Position numbers and translations under genes: made by a program. The notes under the pieces are model-generated. The model worked only from the letters and a program-made list of their open reading frames with translations. It searched no databases and had not been told where the DNA came from. This document shows, one piece after another, positions 17,071-24,001 of a stretch of DNA of 64,000 nt (position 1 is the stretch's first letter; every line of letters starts with the position of its first letter). This DNA is from a bacterium (GTDB lineage Bacteria > SAR324 > XYD2-FULL-50-16). The stretch covers positions 1 to 64,000 of the forward strand of contig JAJRZQ010000006.1 in assembly GCA_024275165.1 (NCBI GenBank), read 5' to 3'.

Positions 17071-18546
17071 ATGCTACCCATTCAGCCGACTCTAACGACT
17101 TACCAAGACCTCAGCCCCCAGCAAGACTTTGTGCCGCTCTTTGCCCAAATCTTGGGCGATGGCTTGACCCCGGTCATGGTCTATCAAAAACTCAGGGAAC
17201 TGAGCCCCTACTCTTACCTCTTAGAATCGGTACAACAAAATGAAAAACTGGGCCGCTTCAGCTTAGTGGGGGTGGATTACTGCCTTAAAATCTCTTCTCA
17301 AGGCGAGCAAATCACCATGGAGCGACCCAATGAGCCCATAAAAACTCAACAAGGCAACCCCTTTCGCCTGATCATGGAACTCACCGAGCAGATCAAAATT
17401 GCCCAACCTGAGGGATTAGATCACTACAAAGGCAGCTTGGTCGGCTATTTTGGTTATGACTGCATCCGCCATATCGAACGCATCCCCGACCAAAACCCCG
17501 ACCCCTTAGAGCTTCCCGAAAGTCTATTTATCCTGCCGCGCCGCTTGGTGATTTTCGACAACCTCAGCCAATCCGTAACCCTCATCGAACTGGCTAAAGC
17601 CGGTAGCGAGGCAAACTACCTGCAAGCCAAAACAGGTCTAGAGGAGCTGGCCGCCACACTAGCTGAGCCCTGGTCGCCGGCGGTGACCCCCCTCCCCCAA
17701 AAGCAGGCGGCGGCGGATTTTCGTTCCAACATGAGCGAGGCGGACTATTGCAAAATGGTAGAGCAGGGCAAACATTACATTAAAGAAGGGGATATCTTCC
17801 AAGTGGTTTTATCCCAACGATTTGAGACCGATTACCCCGGGGATTCGTTTGAGATCTACCGCAGCCTGCGGCGAGTCAACCCCAGCCCGTACCTTTTTTA
17901 TCTCCATTACCCCGACTTTTCCATTGCCGGGTCGAGCCCGGAGATTCTGGTCAAAAAAGAAGGCCCCACCTTGACCCTCCGCCCCATTGCGGGCACCCGC
18001 AAACGAGGCGTCAACAAAGAAGAAGACCTCGCCTTGCAAAAAGAACTGCTGGCAGACCCCAAGGAAGTGGCCGAACACATGATGCTCGTTGATTTAGGAC
18101 GCAATGACCTCGGGCGAGTTTGCCGCTTTGGCAGCGTGCGGCCCACCCACTTTAAGTTTGTTGAAAATTATTCCCATGTCATGCACATCGTCACCAATTT
18201 AGAAGGGCAGATCGCCCCAGGTATGGATAATCACGCCGTGTTGATGTCCTCCTTCCCCGCCGGTACCTTGACCGGCGCCCCGAAAATTCGCGCCATGGAG
18301 ATCATCGACGAGTTGGAAGTCTCCCGCCGCGGCTTTTATGGCGGCACCGTGGTGGCTTTGGATTTCAACGGCGACTTTGATTCTTGTATCGGAATTCGCA
18401 GTGTGGTGATCCAAGATCAAAAGGCCTTTGTCCAAGCCGGGGCGGGAATCGTAGCCGATTCCGTACCTGCCGCGGAATACCAAGAATGCCTCAGCAAGGC
18501 CAGAGCGGTTTTCACCGCGATTGCCCAAGCGCAGGAGAAGCAATGA
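17071..18546 (+). CDS. trpE: Anthranilate synthase component I
   Basis: A 491-residue chorismate-binding enzyme. With TrpG it converts chorismate and glutamine to anthranilate, the first step of tryptophan synthesis. The N-terminal YLLESVQQNEKLGRFSLVG holds the LLES feedback site for tryptophan. The C-terminal catalytic domain shows RPIAGTRKRG and SFPAGTLTGAPKIRAMEIID. It overlaps trpG by ATGA. No trpD, trpC or trpBA follows; instead metF does. Keeping the LLES site favours TrpE over the folate enzyme PabB. The leader (16888-17070) has no evident Trp-rich peptide or attenuator. Confidence 0.95.
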   Translation: MLPIQPTLTTYQDLSPQQDFVPLFAQILGDGLTPVMVYQKLRELSPYSYLLESVQQNEKLGRFSLVGVDYCLKISSQGEQITMERPNEPIKTQQGNPFRLIMELTEQIKIAQPEGLDHYKGSLVGYFGYDCIRHIERIPDQNPDPLELPESLFILPRRLVIFDNLSQSVTLIELAKAGSEANYLQAKTGLEELAATLAEPWSPAVTPLPQKQAAADFRSNMSEADYCKMVEQGKHYIKEGDIFQVVLSQRFETDYPGDSFEIYRSLRRVNPSPYLFYLHYPDFSIAGSSPEILVKKEGPTLTLRPIAGTRKRGVNKEEDLALQKELLADPKEVAEHMMLVDLGRNDLGRVCRFGSVRPTHFKFVENYSHVMHIVTNLEGQIAPGMDNHAVLMSSFPAGTLTGAPKIRAMEIIDELEVSRRGFYGGTVVALDFNGDFDSCIGIRSVVIQDQKAFVQAGAGIVADSVPAAEYQECLSKARAVFTAIAQAQEKQ

Positions 18547-19112
18547 TTCTGCTCCTCGACAATTACGATTCCTTTACCTTCAACCTCTACCAATATCTAG
18601 GTGAATTAGGGGCAGAGCTGAGCGTCAAGAGAAACGACGAACTCACCCCCCAAGAAGCCGCGAAACTCAACCCCAGCCATCTTGTGCTTTCCCCCGGCCC
18701 GGGCCGCCCTGAAAAAGCGGGTTACCTGCTCGAATATATTCAGGAGTTTCACGGCAAAATCCCTATCTTAGGCATCTGCCTAGGCCATCAGGCCATTGCC
18801 CAGGCCTTTCAGGGTCAGGTAACCTACGCCCCCGAACTCTTCCACGGGAAAACCAGCGTGATTGAACACGATGAAAAAGGGGTCTTTACCGGGCTCCCCC
18901 AAAAGCTGCAAGTGGCCCGCTACCACAGCTTGGTGGTGGAAGAAAAAAACCTTCCCCCCAAACTGATCGCCACCGCCCACAGCCAAGATGGAGTGCTGAT
19001 GGGATTGAGGCACAGATCCGCCCCCACCGAGGGAATCCAGTTCCACCCCGAATCCATCCTCACCCCGCAGGGAAAGGAAATGCTCAAAAACTTTATAACC
19101 TATTCCTCATGA
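18543..19112 (+). CDS. trpG: Anthranilate synthase component II (glutamine amidotransferase)
   Basis: A 189-residue class I glutamine amidotransferase that supplies ammonia to TrpE. It may also serve PabB for folate. Seen: DNYDSFTFNLYQYL at the N-terminus, SPGPGRPEKAG, the nucleophile Cys in GICLGHQAIAQAF, the HGK loop, and the catalytic His-x-Glu in FHPESI. The start at 18543 is set by the 4-bp ATGA overlap with trpE; the frame is open further upstream inside trpE but without family similarity. Its end overlaps the metF start by 4 bp, giving translational coupling of three genes. Confidence 0.95.
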   Translation: MILLLDNYDSFTFNLYQYLGELGAELSVKRNDELTPQEAAKLNPSHLVLSPGPGRPEKAGYLLEYIQEFHGKIPILGICLGHQAIAQAFQGQVTYAPELFHGKTSVIEHDEKGVFTGLPQKLQVARYHSLVVEEKNLPPKLIATAHSQDGVLMGLRHRSAPTEGIQFHPESILTPQGKEMLKNFITYSS

Positions 19113-20008
19113 CCCATTTAAAACGCATCTCTGAAATTTTTGGAAAAAACAACCATGTCTCCTTTGAGGTCTTCCCCCCCAAAACAGCCCAGGGCTTACG
19201 ACAAATCTACCAAACCATCGCCCGTTTGAGCCGCCTCAACCCGGATTTTTTTAGCGTCACCTATGGGGCCGGAGGCAGTACGGCAGAAAAGTCTCTGGAA
19301 ATCGCCTCGGCCATCACCAACTTAGCCCAGGTGACCTGCGTGGCGCACTTTACCTGTGTGGGCATGGACCAAGATCAGGTTTTAGAACTCCTCAACAAAT
19401 TAGAAGGTCAAGGGATTCAAAATGTTTTGGCTCTGCGCGGCGACCCGCCGCAGGGGCAGGAGAAATTCGAGCGGCCCCGCAACGGCTTTGGCTATGCCAA
19501 TGAGTTGGTTGCCTACATCCGGAGAAAAAAACCGGAATTGGGCATCTTGGTGGCGGGCAACCCCGAAGGGCATATGGAAAACCCGGATAAGAACAACGAC
19601 TTTCAACGCCAAGTGACCAAAGTTCAAGCCGGCGCTGATGGGATCGTCACCCAGGCCTTTTTCGACAATCACTATCTTTTGACCTACCGAGATAAACTGA
19701 TCCAAGCAGGGGTTACCCAACCCTTGATCTGCGGCATCTTCCCCCTCTCCAACGCAAAACAGGCAAAACGCATCTTTGAGTTGAGCGGATCGAGTTCTCC
19801 TCGCGACTTGCTCGAAAAAATCGAAAAATACCAAAACGACCCCCTCAGCATGGAAAAGGCGGGCACCGAATTTGCCACAAGACAGGTGGAAGAGCTTTTA
19901 AACGCCGGCGTCAACGCCTTTCATTTTTACACCATGAACCGCTCGAAACAAACCCTGGATATCTTAAACAACCTGCAAACTCACTTCCCCCGGTTGCAGT
20001 TTGATTAA
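19109..20008 (+). CDS. metF: 5,10-methylenetetrahydrofolate reductase
   Basis: A 299-residue flavoenzyme that reduces 5,10-methylene-THF to 5-methyl-THF for methionine synthesis. Family blocks visible are SFEVFPPK near residue 18, SVTYGAGGS near 50, ALRGDPP near 111, AGNPEGH near 149, QAGADGIVTQAFFDNHYL near 173 and the C-terminal GVNAFHFYTMNRS. Length matches bacterial MetF. Its ATG overlaps the trpG stop by 4 bp, an unusual partner for trp genes. It ends in TAA at 20006-20008. Confidence 0.95.
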   Translation: MTHLKRISEIFGKNNHVSFEVFPPKTAQGLRQIYQTIARLSRLNPDFFSVTYGAGGSTAEKSLEIASAITNLAQVTCVAHFTCVGMDQDQVLELLNKLEGQGIQNVLALRGDPPQGQEKFERPRNGFGYANELVAYIRRKKPELGILVAGNPEGHMENPDKNNDFQRQVTKVQAGADGIVTQAFFDNHYLLTYRDKLIQAGVTQPLICGIFPLSNAKQAKRIFELSGSSSPRDLLEKIEKYQNDPLSMEKAGTEFATRQVEELLNAGVNAFHFYTMNRSKQTLDILNNLQTHFPRLQFD

Positions 20009-20293
20009 AACGCCTTTACCCCACCCGACTATTCATCCGGCGCATCAATAAATCAAATGTTTCGGGGGCATTGGGTTTATATGCGGGCAGGCCTCTGCCG
20101 GCGAGCAAATATCGGATCATAACTCCAGGCCATCCCTTTTTCCAATGGGACTCAAGCGAAGCGAGCCGACAACCGAGAGATTTCAATCACGAGCTTTCAG
20201 CTCTTTACCCACTTCCAGCAGGATCAATCCCCATTTGGTAGGTAAAGCGCTCCTAGACTCAAGAAGTGATCGGTACTCTCAGCCCCGTAAGGA
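20009..20293. other. Gene-free gap, possible coding remnant on the minus strand
   Basis: A 285-bp gap between convergent metF and rsmG. On the minus strand a 28-codon open stretch ends at TGA 20183-20185 and reads protein-like (RSALPTKWGLILLEVGKEL...). A second protein-like stretch lies downstream of it (LLAGRGLPAYKPNAPETFDL). Neither has a credible start or full length and I do not recognise the family, so this may be decayed gene sequence or chance. No RNA gene or terminator was seen. Confidence 0.25.
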
Positions 20294-20926
20294 TCACGCT
20301 GTTTCGGTTTGCAGTTGGTACAGCAGCAGGGTCCCCTTGCCCTCGCCGTACTCCCGCTTTTCCACCAGTCGAAACGCCTCCGCTAGGGAAGGGTGGACGC
20401 TCTTTTCTTCCTCCTTCCAATTTTGCCCTTTCCAGAGTAGAATGTATCCTTGAGGCGCCAGCAATTTCTTACCCAAGGCCAAGAGGTGAGCCGTTTTATC
20501 CAAGGCACGCGCCATTACGAGACCAAAGCGTTCTCCCTGGGCAAAAAGGTCTTCATAACGGAGGTTTCTTGCCTCGAAGTTCGACAAACCGAGGTGGGCC
20601 TTACAAAAACTTTGAAAGGCGCTTTTCTTCCCTACCCGCTCCACGGCGTGGATTTCCACCCTGGGCAAGGCAATGGCCAAGGGAATCGCCGGCAAGCCCG
20701 CCCCGCTGCCTAAATCGACCCAAGCAAGCCCTGGGCTGATCTCGGCAAAATGCTCTAGGTTTAAAGCTTGGAGGCTGTCACAGAGATGTCTGTTGAAAAT
20801 ATCCTCTTGAGTGGAGTTCGCGATCAGGTTCACCCTGCGGTTCCAATCCAGCAGGTAGGCACTAAAATCTTTAAGCTTTTTTATTTGCCCCTCATGGAGG
20901 GGAAAGCTTTCAAAACAATTTTTCAC
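20294..20926 (-). CDS. rsmG: 16S rRNA m7G527 methyltransferase
   Basis: A 210-residue SAM-dependent methyltransferase of the GidB family that modifies G527 of 16S rRNA. Seen: NRRVNLIANSTQEDIFNRH near the N-terminus, SAM-binding VDLGSGAGLPAIPLAIALP, the VERVGKKSAF acidic-loop region, and the VMARAL motif. Length fits the family. In many bacteria it lies beside mnmG or parAB; here it is alone, convergent with metF and divergent from the fliN-like gene. Confidence 0.93.
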   Translation of the reverse strand: MKNCFESFPLHEGQIKKLKDFSAYLLDWNRRVNLIANSTQEDIFNRHLCDSLQALNLEHFAEISPGLAWVDLGSGAGLPAIPLAIALPRVEIHAVERVGKKSAFQSFCKAHLGLSNFEARNLRYEDLFAQGERFGLVMARALDKTAHLLALGKKLLAPQGYILLWKGQNWKEEEKSVHPSLAEAFRLVEKREYGEGKGTLLLYQLQTETA

Positions 20927-21049
20927 AAGCTTTTAAAGTTTGGTTTGATTTTAGCATAGACTCAAGCAAAATTCTCCCTTTGCATGGGAGAACCCTAAAA
21001 CACGGGGCTGGATCGGGCAAGTAAGATTCAGCTGTAACGGAGGAAAAAC

Positions 21050-22297
21050 ATGGCTGAAATGGATGATTTGAATCTCGATGAAGAGATAGATCTGGGCAGC
21101 CTTGACGATTTGGATTCAGGCGACGACTTCAACCTCGACGATGACCTGGATACGGGCCTGGATGATGACCTCAACATGAACCTCGGAGACGACCTGGACG
21201 CAGACCTCGACAGCAATGACGATCTCGGTAGCGACCTGGACCTCGGTGACGACCTGGACGCAGACCTCGACAGCAATGACGATCTCGGTAGCGACCTGGA
21301 CCTCGGTGACGACCTGGACGCAGACCTCGATAGCGACCTGGAAGCAGACCTCGACAGCAATGACGATCTCAACCCAGCTATAGAAGAAGAGGAGAAGGAC
21401 ATCGACTTTTCCGGCTTAGAGACCGAATTGGGCGATGAAGCCTCCGTCGATACCCCCGAAGTTGCCGAGATTGAAGATTTAGACGACTCCAGCCTAGATG
21501 ACGAACTCGCCAGTTTTAGCGCGGAGGCCAAAGGCTCCGCTTCCTCCAAGCCGGACACAAGCCCTCAGGTGGAACTCGACCAAAGCATGCAGGTCCCAGA
21601 GCAGATGCTCGACGCAGAAGGCTTGGCCAAAAACCCCGATACGACAGAGCCCCTCGAGCTTGCCGAGGATTCCGCGCTGGATGAAGAGCTTGCGCCCCTC
21701 CCCCTAGACGACGACCTCGAGGCGGAAGGCGCGGCTCACTTTGAAGAAGAAATCACCGACGAACTAGAAGATAGCGACAGCCCCTTTTCCCTACCCACAA
21801 CCGATCTAGAAGATGAAGACGACTTTGCGGAACCAGCGGAACTGGTGGAAATCAACAGCGCGGACAATGACTTTGATCTCGGTGACGACCTCATCGAAGA
21901 CGAGCCGAGCTTAGAAGAAGAAGATTTTTCTTTTGAAGAACCAGAAGAAAATGAAAGCAAAATGGATGTCGACCTTTCCGAGCAGGCCTTCGACTACGGC
22001 GCCCCCTTTGAAGAAGCCCCCAGCACCAGCTATCAAGTCACCGAGGAGGAACAAGGCGGCTTGATGGAAAAAAGCCTGCTCTTTAAGCTGCCTCACCTGC
22101 TGAAAGTCGAAGTGGGTCACGCCAGTTTAAAGGGCGAAGACATCACCAACCTCACCTACGGCAGCATCATCGAACTGGACCTAAAAACAGGGGACCCCGT
22201 GGATATCCTTCTCGGCGGCGAAGTGATCGCCAAGGGAGAAGTGATACGCATCAACGAAGACCAATTAGGGGTACGCATTACCCGCATCAACCATTAG
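21050..22297 (+). CDS. fliN: FliN-like switch protein with very long acidic repeat region
   Basis: A 415-residue protein. The last 75 residues (LLFKLPHLLKVEVGHASL...) are a SpoA/FliN C-terminal domain, with the TYGSIIELD, DPVDILLGGEVIAKGEV and GVRITRI strands found in the flagellar switch. Normal FliN is about 80-140 residues. Here an N-terminal region of some 330 residues is almost wholly Asp, Glu, Leu, Ser and Asn, including a 60-bp tandem repeat. That region must be very acidic and probably disordered. A FliM-like gene follows 10 bp downstream, so the pair likely forms a C-ring. RBS: GGAGG before ATG 21050. A role in a type III secretion C-ring instead of a flagellar one cannot be excluded. 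Confidence 0.75.
   Translation: MAEMDDLNLDEEIDLGSLDDLDSGDDFNLDDDLDTGLDDDLNMNLGDDLDADLDSNDDLGSDLDLGDDLDADLDSNDDLGSDLDLGDDLDADLDSDLEADLDSNDDLNPAIEEEEKDIDFSGLETELGDEASVDTPEVAEIEDLDDSSLDDELASFSAEAKGSASSKPDTSPQVELDQSMQVPEQMLDAEGLAKNPDTTEPLELAEDSALDEELAPLPLDDDLEAEGAAHFEEEITDELEDSDSPFSLPTTDLEDEDDFAEPAELVEINSADNDFDLGDDLIEDEPSLEEEDFSFEEPEENESKMDVDLSEQAFDYGAPFEEAPSTSYQVTEEEQGGLMEKSLLFKLPHLLKVEVGHASLKGEDITNLTYGSIIELDLKTGDPVDILLGGEVIAKGEVIRINEDQLGVRITRINH
21181..21330 (+). repeat. 60-bp tandem repeat inside the fliN-like gene
   Basis: Bases 21181-21240 and 21241-21300 are identical except one base (GGAGAC versus GGTGAC), followed by about 30 bp of a third copy and a further partial copy. Each unit encodes the 20 residues LGDDLDADLDSNDDLGSDLD. 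The period keeps the reading frame, so copy-number change would vary the protein length without a frameshift. Confidence 0.9.
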
Positions 22298-22307
22298 GCA
22301 AGCTCCG

Positions 22308-23270
22308 ATGAATCAGGCGATTTGGGAAAATTACGACCTCACCCGAGGGGAACAGATCCAACAGGGCTATTTTGCCGCCTTAGAAGTGGTCATGCGCCGC
22401 TTTGTCTCCGAGATGGAATCCTTCTTCTTCGATCAGCTTAAAATTCATTGCGAGTTCGACTACAGCATCAACTCCAACCGGCAGTTTCGCCAAATCTTAG
22501 CCGACATCCCTCAGCCCTGCCCTATCTTTCGCTTTCAATTTTCTCCCTGGCGGGGAGAGAGTTTGCTCATCATGGACAACGCCTTAGCCAACCTGTTTTT
22601 ACAACAAAAAGAACTGGTCGATACAGGCCGGGTTTTGATTCAAAATGAGTTTCAGGTCACCAAACAAAACTTCGGCCCCTTGGAGCGGGCAGCAAAAACC
22701 ATGCTGAACGCCTTTGCCAAATCTTGGCGGAAACTAGCCCCTGCCGAGGCTCAAGTCACCACCTTGGTGGCCAACCGGCTTAAGGCTAAGGTTTTGGCCC
22801 CCACCGAATCCACCGTGATGGTCAAGGTAGGCCTCCGGTACAAAAAATTTCAGAGCCATTGGGATTTTTGTTTCTCTGCCTACGAGTTGGACCCGCTTTT
22901 AAAAAAATACGGAAAAAAAGCCTTGCTCACCGGCTATTGCGAAACCGAGCCCCGCAAAGAGGAAAAAAGTCACTTAGAGCAATCCCTATTGACCCAATCC
23001 TGCTACCAGATTCAGGCCCTCGCGGGAGAACTCACCCTCTCCCCCGCTCAATTAAAAGAAGCTTTGAAGCAAAAAACAATCCTCCCCTTTAAGGCTTACT
23101 TAAATGGGGATTTGGTCGTCCATCTCAACGGTCAGCCGCAATTGAGCGCCTGCTTGGGTGAAACCCACGGCCAATTGGCCTTGCAGATCAACGGGCGCTA
23201 TCAAGTCAAAAAAGAACAGGTCAAGCAAAAACCCGTTTCCTTCAAACCCTTAAACTTCCCTACAAGCTAA
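22308..23270 (+). CDS. fliM: Divergent FliM-like flagellar switch protein
   Basis: A 320-residue protein that starts 10 bp after the fliN-like gene. Residues about 60-210 resemble the FliM middle (CheC-like) domain: PCPIFRFQFSPWRGESLLIMDN and then a long helix pair. The C-terminal about 80 residues (CYQIQALAGELTLSPAQLK...) form a SpoA-type domain that would pair with FliN. The N-terminal CheY-binding EIDAL motif of classical FliM is not evident, and the GGxG motif in the middle domain is missing, so it is a divergent member. Probable role: flagellar C-ring, taking the CheY signal. Its TAA overlaps the TAG of convergent thiE. Confidence 0.6.
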   Translation: MNQAIWENYDLTRGEQIQQGYFAALEVVMRRFVSEMESFFFDQLKIHCEFDYSINSNRQFRQILADIPQPCPIFRFQFSPWRGESLLIMDNALANLFLQQKELVDTGRVLIQNEFQVTKQNFGPLERAAKTMLNAFAKSWRKLAPAEAQVTTLVANRLKAKVLAPTESTVMVKVGLRYKKFQSHWDFCFSAYELDPLLKKYGKKALLTGYCETEPRKEEKSHLEQSLLTQSCYQIQALAGELTLSPAQLKEALKQKTILPFKAYLNGDLVVHLNGQPQLSACLGETHGQLALQINGRYQVKKEQVKQKPVSFKPLNFPTS

Positions 23271-23914
23271 GCGCGCAAAATCCGCTCTACACGGCGGATT
23301 TTCTCCGCTACATCAGCGGCTTGGGCCAACTCCCCGATCATGGCGCAAGCCCGTACCCCCTGTCGAGCCACCTCAGCGCAGTTAGCCTCGTCAATCCCCC
23401 CAATCGCCACCAAGGGCAAAGGGAGGTGGCCGGCTGCCCAAGCCACATAGGCTAAACCGGCTAACTGCTTAAATTCTTTGCTTTGAGTCGGGAACACAGG
23501 CCCCACCCCTAGATAATCCACCGGTTCACTCAAAGCTCGGTTCCCTTCCCTTGGGTTGTGGGTCGAAAGGCCGATGATCGCCCCCTCTCCGAGTATCTTT
23601 CGGGCCTGCTTTGGGGGCATATCCTCTTGCCCTAAATGAACCCCGTCGGCCTTTACCTCCTGGGCGAGAACAGGGTCATCATTGACCAGCAAAAAAATAT
23701 TCTCCCGCCCGGGCAATGCGTTGATTTGCTCCAACTCGGCCCTTTTTTGCTCTCTTTGTAAGCCCTTGGCGCGATATTGCAGAATTTTTACCCCCGCGGC
23801 AAGCAAGCCTTTCGTCTGCCTAACCCCATCCGGCAATTCGCTTGGCTCTGACAAAATCGCGTAGACCACCCCCTGACGAAGGCACTCCCTAAATTTTTTT
23901 CTTTCTTCTCTCAT
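23267..23914 (-). CDS. thiE: Thiamine-phosphate synthase
   Basis: A 215-residue TIM-barrel enzyme joining hydroxymethylpyrimidine diphosphate and thiazole phosphate into thiamine phosphate. Family blocks: KILQYRAKG, FLLVNDDPVLAQEVKADGVHLGQEDMP (substrate and Mg2+ site), IIGLSTHNPREG, DYLGVGPVFPTQSK and LVAIGGIDEANCAEV. Length fits. No thi-box riboswitch was found upstream, and no other thiamine gene is adjacent. Confidence 0.94.
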   Translation of the reverse strand: MREERKKFRECLRQGVVYAILSEPSELPDGVRQTKGLLAAGVKILQYRAKGLQREQKRAELEQINALPGRENIFLLVNDDPVLAQEVKADGVHLGQEDMPPKQARKILGEGAIIGLSTHNPREGNRALSEPVDYLGVGPVFPTQSKEFKQLAGLAYVAWAAGHLPLPLVAIGGIDEANCAEVARQGVRACAMIGELAQAADVAEKIRRVERILRA

Positions 23915-24001
23915 CAGTTAATTTGAAGGCAAAATCCTTCCCCTTTTCCATCATTTCGAGTATGATTAGCTCAAAAAATCAAGCCTCCGAATTGACTAAA
24001 C

